64,000 nucleotides of DNA from assembly GCF_037198315.1 (NCBI RefSeq), contig NZ_CP144913.1, forward strand, positions 2,604,001-2,668,000, in the 5' to 3' direction. Origin of the DNA: Janibacter sp. A1S7 (GTDB lineage Bacteria > Actinomycetota > Actinomycetes > Actinomycetales > Dermatophilaceae). Below are positions 16,756-25,328 of the stretch, piece after piece. The notes beneath the pieces are model-generated. The model was not told the DNA's origin. It saw only the letters and a list, made by a program, of their open reading frames with translations, and made no database searches. Made by a program: the position numbers and the translations under genes. Numbering within the stretch: the stretch's first letter is position 1; each line of letters begins with the position of its first letter.

Positions 16756-18030
16756 ATGGGGCGGTTCCTCGCCTCCTACCTCGCCGGCATCATCGTGATC
16801 GTCGGCGGTTGGCTCGGGTGGACGAGTGCCGATCGCGTCGACGAAGCCGTCAGCGCCTCGGCCGACCTGGTCGTGCCGGGCCCGTCGGGTGACGCACGCG
16901 CGCAGGGCCGCGTGGCCCCGCGCGCGGACAGCGACTCCTCGCGTGCGCTCTCGATCGGGGGCACCGAGCCGAGCCCACCCTGCGGGATCCGGACACCGTC
17001 GAGCGCCTCCGGCATGAACCGGGTCATGGCGCGACTCGACGACCAGCCCATGCTGCGAGGCGGTGACCATGGCGGCAGCGTGCAGCTCGCCGACGGTCGT
17101 CGGATGTTCTTCTACGGCGACACCGTCCGGGACCCGACGACCGTCTCGCCCTTCATGGTCCGCAACTCCGCCCTGGTCCTCGACCGCGGTTGCCTCCGAC
17201 CGATGGACGGCCAGGACGGGGATGCCGTCATCCCGGACGATTCGGACAACACCGGGTACTGGCCGATGTCGATGCGCGCCGTCGAGGTCCCCGGCGGTAC
17301 CCGTGTCCGGGTGATCACCAACCGGGTGCAGGCCGTCGGTCCGCTCGAAGGCGACACCCTCCCCGACTCACCGGACGCCTTCCGGACACTGGGGTCCTCC
17401 ATGGCCACCTTCGAGGTCCCGACCGACCGCACGCCCCGCTTCGTCGGTCAGACCCCGCTGACCCCCGACACGACCGACCCCCGGGTCCCCGCGTGGGGTG
17501 CCGCCATGTGGGAGCACGACGGCACGCTCTACGTCTTCGGTACCGCGAGCAACGAGACGAAGACGACCGCCGGGTGGTCCCTCCACGTCGCCCGCACGAG
17601 CCCCGACGAGCTGGCCGACCCGGACGCGTGGGAGTACTGGGACGGCAACCGTTGGATCCCCGACGCGGCAGGGGCCGCTCGGACGGACAGCTCGCCACTG
17701 ATCCCCGCGGAGATGGGTGTCTCGCACGTGCTGTCGGTCTTCGAGCGTGCGGGCTCCTGGTACGCCGTGAGCAAGGAGGGTGACTTCCACGGCACCTCCT
17801 TGGCGGTGTGGAAGGCGCCCGAGGTCACCGGCCCCTGGACCAAGCACCTGGTCCGACCGCTGAAGAACTCTGCGGGACTCCGGCGGTACACGCCCCTGGC
17901 GCACCCGCACTTCACCCTCCCATCGGGCCGGCTGCTCATCTCGTGGAGCGAGGCGCCCACCGACGCCGGCCTGTACTACACCAACCCGGAGCTGTACCGC
18001 TCGATGTTCGACGAGATCAGGCTGCCGTGA
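16756..18030 (+). CDS. Secreted or membrane-anchored DUF4185-like beta-propeller protein
   Basis: A 424-residue protein with an N-terminal hydrophobic signal or anchor (LASYLAGIIVIVGGWLGW), then a Ser/Pro-rich linker, then blade-like repeats with sequences such as RRMFFYGDTV, YVFGTASNE, WYAVSKEG and LLISWSEAP. These resemble the five-bladed propeller of glycoside-hydrolase-like DUF4185 proteins. It starts directly after the disA stop (TAGATG) and ends over the mutY start (GTGA), so it belongs to the radA-disA-mutY run, which is unexpected for an extracytoplasmic protein. No catalytic residue can be assigned. Confidence 0.7.
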   Translation: MGRFLASYLAGIIVIVGGWLGWTSADRVDEAVSASADLVVPGPSGDARAQGRVAPRADSDSSRALSIGGTEPSPPCGIRTPSSASGMNRVMARLDDQPMLRGGDHGGSVQLADGRRMFFYGDTVRDPTTVSPFMVRNSALVLDRGCLRPMDGQDGDAVIPDDSDNTGYWPMSMRAVEVPGGTRVRVITNRVQAVGPLEGDTLPDSPDAFRTLGSSMATFEVPTDRTPRFVGQTPLTPDTTDPRVPAWGAAMWEHDGTLYVFGTASNETKTTAGWSLHVARTSPDELADPDAWEYWDGNRWIPDAAGAARTDSSPLIPAEMGVSHVLSVFERAGSWYAVSKEGDFHGTSLAVWKAPEVTGPWTKHLVRPLKNSAGLRRYTPLAHPHFTLPSGRLLISWSEAPTDAGLYYTNPELYRSMFDEIRLP

Positions 18031-18914
18031 CGGACGCCGCGGGACCGCTCCTCCACCACGCCGTCGCGTCCTGGTACGCCGACCACGGTCGCGACCTGCC
18101 GTGGCGCGAGCCCGACTGCTCTGCGTGGGGCGTCTACCTGTCCGAGGTGATGTCCCAGCAGACCCCCATCGCGCGGGTCCTCCCAATCTGGGAGCGCTGG
18201 ATGGAGCGCTGGCCGACCCCCTTCGACCTCGCGTCGGACGCGCCGGGTGAGGCGGTGCGCATGTGGGATCGCCTCGGCTACCCGCGCCGCGCGCTGCGCC
18301 TGTGGGAGTCGGCCACGGTGATGGTCGAGCAGCATGACGGGCAGGTCCCGCGCGAGCACGCGGACCTGCTCGCGCTGCCGGGCGTCGGCGCCTACACGGC
18401 CGCGGCGGTCGCCTCCTTCGCCTTCGGTGACCCGCGTACCGTCGTCGACACCAACGTCCGACGGGTCCTCGCCCGCACCGTCACGGGTCAGCAGCACGCC
18501 GCGGCGTCGCTCACGGTCGCCGAGACCCGGCTCGCGGAGCGCTCGATGCCACGCACAACGGACGAGGCCAACACGTGGAATGCCGCGGTCATGGAGCTGG
18601 GTGCGCTCGTGTGCACGGCCCGCTCCCCCGCGTGCGGGCAGTGCCCCGTCGCGTACCTGTGCGCCTGGCAGCTCGCCGGACGTCCCGAGCACGAGGGACC
18701 GCCGCGACGCGGCCAGGCGTGGCAGGGCACGGACCGGCAGGTGCGCGGGCGGATCGTGCAGCTGTTGCGGGAGAGCACGGACCCGGTGACGCGCACGGCG
18801 ATGGCTGCCGTGTGGCCCGACGACGAGTCGAAGGTCGAGCGCTGCCTCGCCGGTCTGCTCGAGGACGGGTTGGCCGAGCAGGACGCGGACGGGCGCTACT
18901 CGCTGCCCTCCTGA
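18027..18914 (+). CDS. mutY: A/G-specific adenine glycosylase
   Basis: MutY removes adenine mispaired with 8-oxoguanine. The 295-residue protein has the catalytic Glu (E40, LSEVMSQQTP), the helix-hairpin-helix LPGVGAYTAAAV, the catalytic Asp D141 (VVDTNVRR) and a 4Fe-4S loop C196-x6-C203-x2-C206-x5-C212. A full NUDIX-like C-terminal domain is not evident, only a short C-terminal region, as in several actinobacterial MutY. The GTG start overlaps the previous stop. The last 19 nt overlap the convergent argA-like gene. Confidence 0.93.
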   Translation: MTDAAGPLLHHAVASWYADHGRDLPWREPDCSAWGVYLSEVMSQQTPIARVLPIWERWMERWPTPFDLASDAPGEAVRMWDRLGYPRRALRLWESATVMVEQHDGQVPREHADLLALPGVGAYTAAAVASFAFGDPRTVVDTNVRRVLARTVTGQQHAAASLTVAETRLAERSMPRTTDEANTWNAAVMELGALVCTARSPACGQCPVAYLCAWQLAGRPEHEGPPRRGQAWQGTDRQVRGRIVQLLRESTDPVTRTAMAAVWPDDESKVERCLAGLLEDGLAEQDADGRYSLPS

Positions 18915-19414
18915 GTGGGCAGCTGGCGCAGCATGCGGGAGTTGCCGAGGGTGTTGGGCTTGACCCGCTCGAGGTCGAGGAACTCCGCCACGCCCTCGTC
19001 GTAGGAGTGCAGGAGCTCGACGTAGACCTCGGGGTCGACGGCCTGGCCGTCGATCTCCTCGAAGCCGTGACGGGTGAAGAACTCGGTCTCGAAGGTCAGG
19101 CAGAACAGGCGCCGCACACCCAGCGCGACGGCGTCCTCGGTGAGTGCCTGCAGCAGCCGGCCCCCGACGCCGTGGCCGAGGTGGGCGTCCGCGACGGCGA
19201 GCGTGCGGATCTCGGCGAGGTCCTCCCACATCACGTGCAGGGCGCCGCACCCGACCACGACGCCGTCGACCTCCGCCACGTGGAACTCCTGCAGCCCCTC
19301 GAAGTAGGCGACGGTGTCCTTGCTCACGAGTACCCGGCGCTCGGCCAGCGGGGCGACGAGGTCGCGGATGGCCCAGACGTCGTTGGTGCGGGCTCGACGG
19401 ATGGTGGCGCTCAT
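18896..19414 (-). CDS. argA: Amino-acid N-acetyltransferase (ArgA-like GNAT)
   Basis: A 172-residue GNAT closely resembling the short actinobacterial L-glutamate/L-glutamine acetyltransferase (mycobacterial Rv2747 type): GCGALHVMWEDLAEIRTLAV, the CoA loop HGVGGRLL, LTFETEFFTRHGF and the C-terminal EFLDLERVKPNTLGNSRM are all shared features. It supplies N-acetylglutamate for arginine synthesis. The ATG is leaderless (TAGGTT then 6 nt). The gene converges on mutY with a 19-nt overlap, and repeat copy A lies immediately upstream. Confidence 0.88.
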   Translation of the reverse strand: MSATIRRARTNDVWAIRDLVAPLAERRVLVSKDTVAYFEGLQEFHVAEVDGVVVGCGALHVMWEDLAEIRTLAVADAHLGHGVGGRLLQALTEDAVALGVRRLFCLTFETEFFTRHGFEEIDGQAVDPEVYVELLHSYDEGVAEFLDLERVKPNTLGNSRMLRQLPTQEGSE

Positions 19415-19420
19415 CCGGCC

Positions 19421-19426
19421 AACCTA
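19421..19426 (-). promoter_or_regulatory. -10 element of argA (leaderless), beside repeat copy A
   Basis: TAGGTT, 6 nt, then ATG at 19414. Repeat copy A begins 11 nt further upstream, where a -35 element would lie. Confidence 0.55.
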
Positions 19427-19436
19427 CGCCTGCCAA

Positions 19437-19521
19437 CCTCCCCGACGAACTGCTGCAGGCTCGAGTTCGTATTGCCTGCAGCACGACGAGGTGCTGCTGA
19501 CTCAACGAAGTGCTGCCAGGT
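19437..19521 (+). repeat. Dispersed repeat, copy A (three 17-bp units)
   Basis: Units matching ACGAAGTGCTGCTGGCT occur at 19445-19461, 19486-19502 and 19505-19521. The element opens with CCTCCCCGACGAACTGC, which reappears inverted at the far end of copy B. It fills most of the space between the argA-like gene and the AbiEi/Vsr-like gene. Confidence 0.85.
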
Positions 19522-19550
19522 CGTGACGGCTGCGCCGACGATGAAGGGAA

Positions 19551-20462
19551 TCAGGCGACGGCGACGCGCAGGGCGGCCTCGATGAGTCCACGGACGCGGC
19601 GCGGATGGCGCAGGTCTGACCACATCAACCGCACCACGACGTAACCGCGCCGGCGCAGATCGTCCTCGCGGCGCTTCTCGGCGACGAGGTCACCGCGGTC
19701 GTCGTACTTCGCGGCCCCATCGAATTCGAGGATCACCCGCGTGCCCGTGATGAGGAAGTCCACCCGCCACGGGCCGACCCACACCTGCGGCTCGAGCTCG
19801 TACCCGAGATCGGTGCAGACCTGCCGGGTCAGGGTCTCCCCCGGCGACTCGTGGCGCCCATCGACCGTGGAGAGAGCACGCCGTACCGCACCGATCCCCT
19901 TCACACCCCGGGAGACCTCTGCCGTGGCGACCGCGATCTCGGCCGGGGTGACGAGCTGGCGTGCCACGGCGGCGTCGGCGGCCACGAGGGCGGTGTTCGG
20001 CGTGCCCACGAGACCCGCGTGCACGAGCGAGACCGCCACCGGGGCGCAGGGTACCGGCACCTCGATGCGCGGTGGCTTCTCGACCGGGACGAGGTTGCCG
20101 ACCGGGCTCCACACGGTGAAGTCGCTGCCGCGTCGGGTGGTTCGCACGTCCCCACGCACGAGGTGCACGCGGCTGAGGTCCGCGTCGACGAGCGGGAGGC
20201 CCCGCAGCAGGATGGCCGAGTGGGCGGTCGCCCCGGACCTGTGAGCATGTCTGCGCGTGATCGCGATCGTGCGCAGCAGGTGGCGCTCCACCGGGTCCTC
20301 TGGCGTCTCGGTCGACCACCCGCCGCGGGTGAGGTGGGTCAGCGCTCGCTCCCTGGCGAGCTCGACCAGACGCAGTCTGGGCACCCCGGCCTGCTCTGCA
20401 TCCTTGGTCATGAAGACCCTGTTGACCGACAACTCCCGCAGGATCTCGACTTCGTCATCCAT
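19551..20462 (-). CDS. AbiEi-like N-terminal domain protein with Vsr/DUF559-type nuclease domain
   Basis: A 303-residue protein. The first 50 residues (VNRVFMTKDAEQAGVPRLRL, LVELARERALTHLTRGGW) look like the winged-helix domain of AbiEi-type antitoxins. The C-terminal part (about 225-290) resembles the very-short-patch-repair/DUF559 nuclease fold: WRVDFLITGTRVILEFDG, EKRREDDLRRRGYVVVRLMW, with D and E in positions of a PD-(D/E)xK site. Such proteins are abundant orphans in actinobacteria; function is unproven and could be defence or DNA repair. It is bracketed by inverted repeat copies A and B. The ATG at 20462 removes an unsupported upstream extension. Confidence 0.75.
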   Translation of the reverse strand: MDDEVEILRELSVNRVFMTKDAEQAGVPRLRLVELARERALTHLTRGGWSTETPEDPVERHLLRTIAITRRHAHRSGATAHSAILLRGLPLVDADLSRVHLVRGDVRTTRRGSDFTVWSPVGNLVPVEKPPRIEVPVPCAPVAVSLVHAGLVGTPNTALVAADAAVARQLVTPAEIAVATAEVSRGVKGIGAVRRALSTVDGRHESPGETLTRQVCTDLGYELEPQVWVGPWRVDFLITGTRVILEFDGAAKYDDRGDLVAEKRREDDLRRRGYVVVRLMWSDLRHPRRVRGLIEAALRVAVA

Positions 20463-20550
20463 GGCAGCAGTCTGCTCAGGACGAAGGGGGTGCCCCTCGA
20501 CTTTTCCACAGGCTCCGCCCGCGGCAGCCACGCACCTGACATCTGCGCCG

Positions 20551-20628
20551 CACGTCGTTGAGTCAGCAGTATCACGAGGTGGTGCTGGCTATACGAAGTG
20601 CTGCCTGCAGCAGTTCGTTCGGGGAGGG
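20551..20628 (-). repeat. Dispersed repeat, copy B (inverted relative to copy A)
   Basis: Units at 20574-20590 (ACGAGGTGGTGCTGGCT) and 20593-20609. Read on the minus strand it runs parallel to copy A for about 75 bp, sharing the opening CCTCCCCGA, GAACTGCTGCAGGC, TTCGTAT and CTGCTGACTCAACGA. Confidence 0.85.
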
Positions 20629-20632
20629 CATG

Positions 20633-20674
20633 GCGAAGGGGAGGTGGCCAGCGATCTGGCCACCTCCCCTTCGC
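20633..20674 (-). terminator. Terminator hairpin of clpC
   Basis: Perfect 19-bp arms (20633-20651 and 20656-20674) with the tetraloop CGAT lie 39 nt after the clpC stop. The outer ends are the word GCGAAGGGG and its complement. No T tract follows. Copy B of the repeat begins 5 nt beyond. Confidence 0.85.
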
Positions 20675-20712
20675 AACGGTCGCTGAGCGACCTCCTCAGG
20701 GACCGGTCACGG

Positions 20713-23238
20713 TCAGTCGGCGGAGGACCCGCCGACGCCCCCTTCGAGGAGCGGGACGTCGAGATCGCCGACGTTGGGCGTGCCGTGGAAGGTGAACTTC
20801 GCCGACTTGCCCTCGCCCTCGACGTCGACCGCGACGATCTCGCCGGCGGACAGTTCGCCGAAGAGGATCTTCTCGGAGAGCACGTCCTCGATCTCGCGCT
20901 GGATGGTGCGCTTGAGCGGACGGGCACCCAGCACCGGGTCGTAGCCGCGCTTGGCCAGCAGCTCCTTGGCCGCGGACGTGAGCTCCATGCCCATGTCCTT
21001 GTCCTTCAGACGCTTGTCCAGCTTGGCGACCTCGAGGTCGACGATCTGCACCAGCTCGTCCTGGCTCAGCTGCGGGAAGACGATCGTGTCGTCGACGCGG
21101 TTGAGGAACTCCGGACGGAAGTGGTTCTTCAGCTCGTCGATGACCTTGCCCTTCATCCGCTCGTAGTCGGTGCGGTCGTCCTTGTTGGCGACGAAGCCCA
21201 TCGACCCCTTGGAGATGTCCCGGGTACCGAGGTTCGTCGTCATCAGGATGATGGTGTTCTTGAAGTCGACCATCCGGCCCTGCGAGTCGGTCAGACGGCC
21301 GTCCTCGAGCACCTGGAGCAGCGAGTTGAAGATCTCCGGGTGGGCCTTCTCGACCTCGTCGAAGAGGACCACCGAGAACGGCTTGCGGCGCACCTTCTCC
21401 GTCAGCTGGCCACCCTCGTCGTACCCGACGTAGCCGGGAGGCGAGCCGAAGAGACGGCTGACCGTGTGCTTCTCGGAGTACTCCGACATGTCGAGGGTGA
21501 TCAGGCTGTCCTCGTCGCCGAAGAGGAACTCCGCCAAGGCCTTGGCCAGCTCGGTCTTACCGACCCCCGTCGGACCGGCGAAGATGAACGAGCCACCGGG
21601 GCGGTGCGGGTCCTTCAGACCGGCGCGGGTACGACGGATCGCTGCCGAGAGGCCGTTGATCGCGTCATCGTTACCGATGACCCGCTTGTGCAGCTCGGCC
21701 TCCATGTTGAGCAGCCGGGTCGACTCCTCCTCGGAGAGCTTGAAGACCGGGATACCGGTCGACGCGGCGAGCACCTCGGCGATCAGCTCTTCGTCGACCT
21801 CGGCCACGACGTCCATGTCGCCGGCCTTCCACTCCTCCTCGCGCTTGGCCTTGTCCGCGAGCAGGTTCTTCTCGTCGTCGCGCAGACCGGCGGCCTTCTC
21901 GAAGTCCTGGCCGTCGATGGCCGACTCCTTCTCCAGACGGACCTGGGCGATCCTGTCGTCGAACTCCTTCAGCTCCGGCGGAGCCGTCATCCGGCGGATG
22001 CGCAGACGTGCGCCGGCCTCGTCGATGAGGTCGATCGCCTTGTCCGGCAGGAAGCGGTCGTTGACGTACCGGTCGGCCATCGTGACCGCGGCCACGATCG
22101 CCGGGTCGGTGATGGTCACCTTGTGGTGCGCCTCGTAGCGGTCGCGCAGGCCCTTGAGCATCTCGATGGCGTGCGCCAGGGAGGGCTCGTCGACCTGGAT
22201 CGGCTGGAAACGGCGCTCCAGCGCGGAGTCCTTCTCGATGTGCTTGCGGTACTCCTCGAGCGTGGTCGCACCGATCGTCTGCAACTCACCGCGGGCCAGC
22301 ATCGGCTTCAGGATGCTGGCGGCGTCGATGGCGCCCTCTGCCGCCCCGGCACCGACGAGGGTGTGGATCTCGTCGATGAAGAGGATGATGTCGCCGCGGG
22401 TCTTGATCTCCTTGAGCACCTTCTTCAGGCGCTCCTCGAAGTCACCTCGGTAACGGCTACCGGCGACGAGCGAGCCGAGGTCGAGCGTGTAGAGCTGCTT
22501 GTCCTTCAGCGGCTCCGGGACGTTCTCGTCGACGATGTCCTGCGCCAGGCCCTCGACGACGGCGGACTTGCCGACGCCGGGCTCACCGATGAGCACCGGG
22601 TTGTTCTTCGTGCGACGCGAGAGCACCTGCATGATGCGCTCGATCTCCTTGGTGCGCCCGATGACCGGGTCGATCTGACCGTCACGGGCAGCCTGGGTCA
22701 GGTTGCGACCGAACTGGTCGAGCACGAGGGAGCCGGCCGGCTGGCCCTCCTGCTGGCCCGATCCGGCGCCGACACCCGCTGCCTGGCCCTCCTTGCCACC
22801 CTGGTAGCCGGAGATCAGCTGGATGACGGTCTGGCGCACCCGGCCGAGGTCCGCGCCGAGCTTGACGAGCACCTGGGCGGCCACCCCTTCGCCCTCGCGG
22901 ATGAGGCCGAGCAGGATGTGCTCGGTGCCGATGTAGTTGTGACCGAGCTGCAAGGCCTCGCGCAGGGAGAGCTCGAGCACCTTCTTGGCGCGCGGGGTGA
23001 AGGGGATGTGCCCCGACGGCGCCTGCTGGCCCGGACCGATGATGTCCTGGACCTGCTCGCGGACGGCATCGAGGGAGACCCCGAGGGACTCGAGTGCCTT
23101 GCTCGCCACCCCTTCGCCCTCGTGGATGAGGCCGAGCAGGATGTGCTCGGTGCCGATGTAGTTGTGGTTGAGGAGGCGTGCCTCCTCCTGGGCCAGGACC
23201 ACGACCCGGCGGGCCCGGTCGGTGAACCGTTCGAACAT
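20713..23238 (-). CDS. clpC: ATP-dependent Clp protease ATP-binding subunit ClpC
   Basis: An 841-residue AAA+ unfoldase. Two Clp_N repeats ([20 protein letters not shown] and [17 protein letters not shown]) are followed by AAA-1 (Walker [15 protein letters not shown]), a middle region with a UVR-type segment, and AAA-2 ([14 protein letters not shown], then [10 protein letters not shown]). It feeds substrates to ClpP1P2 and is essential in mycobacteria. The ATG at 23238 starts the conserved [11 protein letters not shown]; a GAAGGGG ribosome site is upstream. A ClgR-like site lies about 140 nt upstream. The 1101-codon open frame on the opposite strand is a shadow. Confidence 0.97.
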   Translation of the reverse strand: MFERFTDRARRVVVLAQEEARLLNHNYIGTEHILLGLIHEGEGVASKALESLGVSLDAVREQVQDIIGPGQQAPSGHIPFTPRAKKVLELSLREALQLGHNYIGTEHILLGLIREGEGVAAQVLVKLGADLGRVRQTVIQLISGYQGGKEGQAAGVGAGSGQQEGQPAGSLVLDQFGRNLTQAARDGQIDPVIGRTKEIERIMQVLSRRTKNNPVLIGEPGVGKSAVVEGLAQDIVDENVPEPLKDKQLYTLDLGSLVAGSRYRGDFEERLKKVLKEIKTRGDIILFIDEIHTLVGAGAAEGAIDAASILKPMLARGELQTIGATTLEEYRKHIEKDSALERRFQPIQVDEPSLAHAIEMLKGLRDRYEAHHKVTITDPAIVAAVTMADRYVNDRFLPDKAIDLIDEAGARLRIRRMTAPPELKEFDDRIAQVRLEKESAIDGQDFEKAAGLRDDEKNLLADKAKREEEWKAGDMDVVAEVDEELIAEVLAASTGIPVFKLSEEESTRLLNMEAELHKRVIGNDDAINGLSAAIRRTRAGLKDPHRPGGSFIFAGPTGVGKTELAKALAEFLFGDEDSLITLDMSEYSEKHTVSRLFGSPPGYVGYDEGGQLTEKVRRKPFSVVLFDEVEKAHPEIFNSLLQVLEDGRLTDSQGRMVDFKNTIILMTTNLGTRDISKGSMGFVANKDDRTDYERMKGKVIDELKNHFRPEFLNRVDDTIVFPQLSQDELVQIVDLEVAKLDKRLKDKDMGMELTSAAKELLAKRGYDPVLGARPLKRTIQREIEDVLSEKILFGELSAGEIVAVDVEGEGKSAKFTFHGTPNVGDLDVPLLEGGVGGSSAD

Positions 23239-23273
23239 GGGATCTACCCCTTCAATGTGTCGCTCAGACCACG

Positions 23274-23279
23274 ATGCTA
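23274..23279 (-). promoter_or_regulatory. Possible -10 element of clpC
   Basis: TAGCAT on the minus strand about 35 nt before the ATG; it would give a short leader with the GAAGGGG ribosome site. Confidence 0.35.
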
Positions 23280-23373
23280 CGTGCCCGCCCCGTGTTCTTC
23301 GGGGTCGAGCCATGTCTTGGATGCCAACGCCGGCCAGGACGCGGCTGTTCCACCGCGGGGGCCGTACCGCCCG

Positions 23374-23391
23374 TGTTCGCTCTCAGCGCAC
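23374..23391 (-). promoter_or_regulatory. ClgR-like activator site upstream of clpC
   Basis: Read on the minus strand, TGTGCGCTGAGAGCGAAC matches the corynebacterial ClgR consensus as I recall it (WNNWCGCYNANRGCGWWS) at all but one position; the core CGCTGAGAGCG is exact. ClgR activates clpC and clpP genes in Corynebacterium and Mycobacterium (established). The site lies between the monooxygenase stop and the clpC promoter region. Confidence 0.5.
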
Positions 23392-23396
23392 AGGCG

Positions 23397-23711
23397 TCAG
23401 TCGGTGGCGGGCCGCGGTACGTCGATGACGACGTCGAAACCCATGAGGTCAGCACCGGAGGCGACCGGCTTCTTCCCCTCGCCCGCGTGCGCGGCCCGCG
23501 CGTCACCGTCGCGCCACGCGACGAAGGACTCCTCGTCGGCCCACCAGGTGATCACGAAGTAGCGGTCCTCCCCCTCCGTCGGTCGCAGCAGCTGGAAGCC
23601 CTCGAACCCCGGCGACTCGTCCACGGTGCCCTTGCGCTCGGCGAACCGACGCTCGAGCTCTTCGCGCGCCTGCTCGGGCACGGTGATCGTGTTGATCTTG
23701 ACGATGCTCAT
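23397..23711 (-). CDS. Antibiotic biosynthesis monooxygenase (ABM) family protein, MhuD-like
   Basis: A 104-residue dimeric ferredoxin-like fold protein: VKINTITVPEQAREELERRF, ESPGFEGFQLLRPTEGEDRY and ITWWADEESFVAWRDG are classic ABM segments. Mycobacterial MhuD, a haem-degrading member, is encoded close to clpC1 (Rv3592 and Rv3596c), so haem degradation is a reasonable guess, but the ligand residues cannot be verified here. The ATG is leaderless (TACGGT then 6 nt). Confidence 0.8.
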   Translation of the reverse strand: MSIVKINTITVPEQAREELERRFAERKGTVDESPGFEGFQLLRPTEGEDRYFVITWWADEESFVAWRDGDARAAHAGEGKKPVASGADLMGFDVVIDVPRPATD

Positions 23712-23717
23712 GGCTCG

Positions 23718-23723
23718 ACCGTA
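23718..23723 (-). promoter_or_regulatory. -10 element of the ABM protein gene (leaderless)
   Basis: TACGGT, 6 nt, then ATG at 23711. Confidence 0.55.
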
Positions 23724-23774
23724 TCGCCCCCCGAGTGGCGTGCCGGGCGGCGGGAGCCCGAGACGGTGTGGGCC

Positions 23775-25286
23775 TCAGCCGCCGCCACTGGTCGAGGTCA
23801 GCTCGCCGTCGACCGGACATGCGTGGCGCTGGACCGTCCGCCCCGCGGCGACGTCCTCTCGCGTGTCGTCCGCAGGTCCTGCCGCGAGGTCATCACTGCG
23901 CAACAGGAAGAGAGCCAGGACACCACCACCGGCGACGACGGCGGCCGAGACCCACATCGCGCGGTCGAATCCGGGATCGAGCAGCGCCGGGGTCGACAAG
24001 GCGTCGCCGGTCAGGCCCACGAGGCTCGGGATGGCCGCGACGGCAAGCAGCCCACCGGTGCGGGCGACGGCGTTGTTGGTTCCCGAGGCGGCACCGGCCC
24101 GTTCGTCCGGAGCCGCACCGAGTGCGGTGGTCGTCACCGGGGCGACGATGCTCGTCAGACCGAACCCGAAGACGGTCACCGCAGGGAGCACATCGGTGAG
24201 GAAGGAGGCGTCGGGGCCGGCCCGGGTCATCATCACCATGCCCACCGCCATCACGATCGGCCCGATCGTCAACGGCCACCGGGGACCGATCTTCTGCGAC
24301 AGGTCCCCCGCACGGGAGGACAGGACCAGCATGATCAGGGTCACCGGCAGCAGCGCGGTCCCGGCCTCGAGCGCCGACCAGCCGGCGGTGACCTGCAGCT
24401 GGATCGACAGCAGGAAGAACATCACGCCCATCCCGCCGTAGATGACGAAGGTCAGCACGTTGGCCACCGCGAACGCACGCACGCCGAACAGGTCCAGCGG
24501 CAGCATCGGCTGCTCGTGCCGACGCTCGGCAACCCACAGGGCGACGACACCGAGCGCACCCACGACGACGGCGCCCTTCTCGACGATCGAGAATCCCCTC
24601 TCGGGGCCCTCGATGAAGGCATACGACACCGCCCCGAGCACGAGGGCGGACAGCGCCGCCCCGCGAAGATCCAATCTGGAGTGGCGGGCACGGGGGTCGA
24701 TCGTCTCGGGCACCCACCGCGAGAGCACGACCACGGCGATGGCCACGGGCACGTTCACGACGAACACCCACCGCCACGAGATCTCCACCAGCAGACCGCC
24801 GAGCAGGGGGCCGATCGCCCCGGCCAGGCCGGTGATGCCCGACCACGCGCCGACGCCGCGGCCGCGATCGGCCCGGCGCAGCGACGACTCGATGATCGCC
24901 AGACTGCCCGGCGTCAGCAGCGCACCACCGACACCCTGCAGCAGTCGGAACCCGACAAGGGCCTCGGTGTTCCAGGCGAGGGCACACAGCAACGAAGCCA
25001 CGGCGAACCACACCACGCCGACCCGATAGATGCGCAGCCTCCCGTACCGGTCCCCCAGGGACCCGCCGACGAGGATGAACGCGGCCAGGGTGAGCGTGTA
25101 GCCGTTGATGATCCACTTCTGGCCGGAGGAGTTCGCCCCCAGATCGGCGGCCAGCGCGGGAAGAGCGACGTTGACGACCGTGGCCGTCAACGAGGCCACT
25201 GCGGAGCCGAGGACCACGGTGGACAGCACGGTGCGGCCCTTCGGCGAGTCGAGCTCGATCCCCGGCTCGTCTCCGTTCACCGCCAC
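23775..25286 (-). CDS. MFS transporter, DHA2 (EmrB/QacA) family
   Basis: A 503-residue drug:proton antiporter-type protein with about 14 hydrophobic helices. The loop 2-3 motif GSLGDRYGRLRIYRVGV and motif C (ITGLAGAIGPLLGGLLVE) are intact, and TATVVNVALPALAADL marks helix 1. The GTG at 25286 was chosen because GGGAGGAG lies 5 nt upstream. The open frame extends 200 codons further but runs antisense through the divergent reductase gene. Substrates are unknown; the cytosolic tail is short and acidic. Confidence 0.9.
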   Translation of the reverse strand: MAVNGDEPGIELDSPKGRTVLSTVVLGSAVASLTATVVNVALPALAADLGANSSGQKWIINGYTLTLAAFILVGGSLGDRYGRLRIYRVGVVWFAVASLLCALAWNTEALVGFRLLQGVGGALLTPGSLAIIESSLRRADRGRGVGAWSGITGLAGAIGPLLGGLLVEISWRWVFVVNVPVAIAVVVLSRWVPETIDPRARHSRLDLRGAALSALVLGAVSYAFIEGPERGFSIVEKGAVVVGALGVVALWVAERRHEQPMLPLDLFGVRAFAVANVLTFVIYGGMGVMFFLLSIQLQVTAGWSALEAGTALLPVTLIMLVLSSRAGDLSQKIGPRWPLTIGPIVMAVGMVMMTRAGPDASFLTDVLPAVTVFGFGLTSIVAPVTTTALGAAPDERAGAASGTNNAVARTGGLLAVAAIPSLVGLTGDALSTPALLDPGFDRAMWVSAAVVAGGGVLALFLLRSDDLAAGPADDTREDVAAGRTVQRHACPVDGELTSTSGGG

Positions 25287-25316
25287 GATGGCTCCTCCCG
25301 GTCGCGAGAATGCACC

Positions 25317-25322
25317 TACGCT
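25317..25322 (+). promoter_or_regulatory. -10 element of the flavin reductase gene (leaderless)
   Basis: TACGCT, 6 nt, then ATG at 25329. Confidence 0.6.
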
Positions 25323-25328
25323 GCCTCC

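Noticed and set aside
23225..23240. Part of a LexA-type SOS box (GTTCGAAC) at the clpC start
   Set aside because: It lies within the first codons (MFERFTD), and the second half-site is not at the required spacing.
20257..23562. An 1101-codon open frame antisense to clpC
   Set aside because: It mirrors clpC codon for codon, is biased by third-position GC and has no recognisable domain. Similar long antisense frames over acuC (1911-3400), the MFS gene, nadB (34462-36123) and ftsH (49684-52371) were discarded for the same reason.
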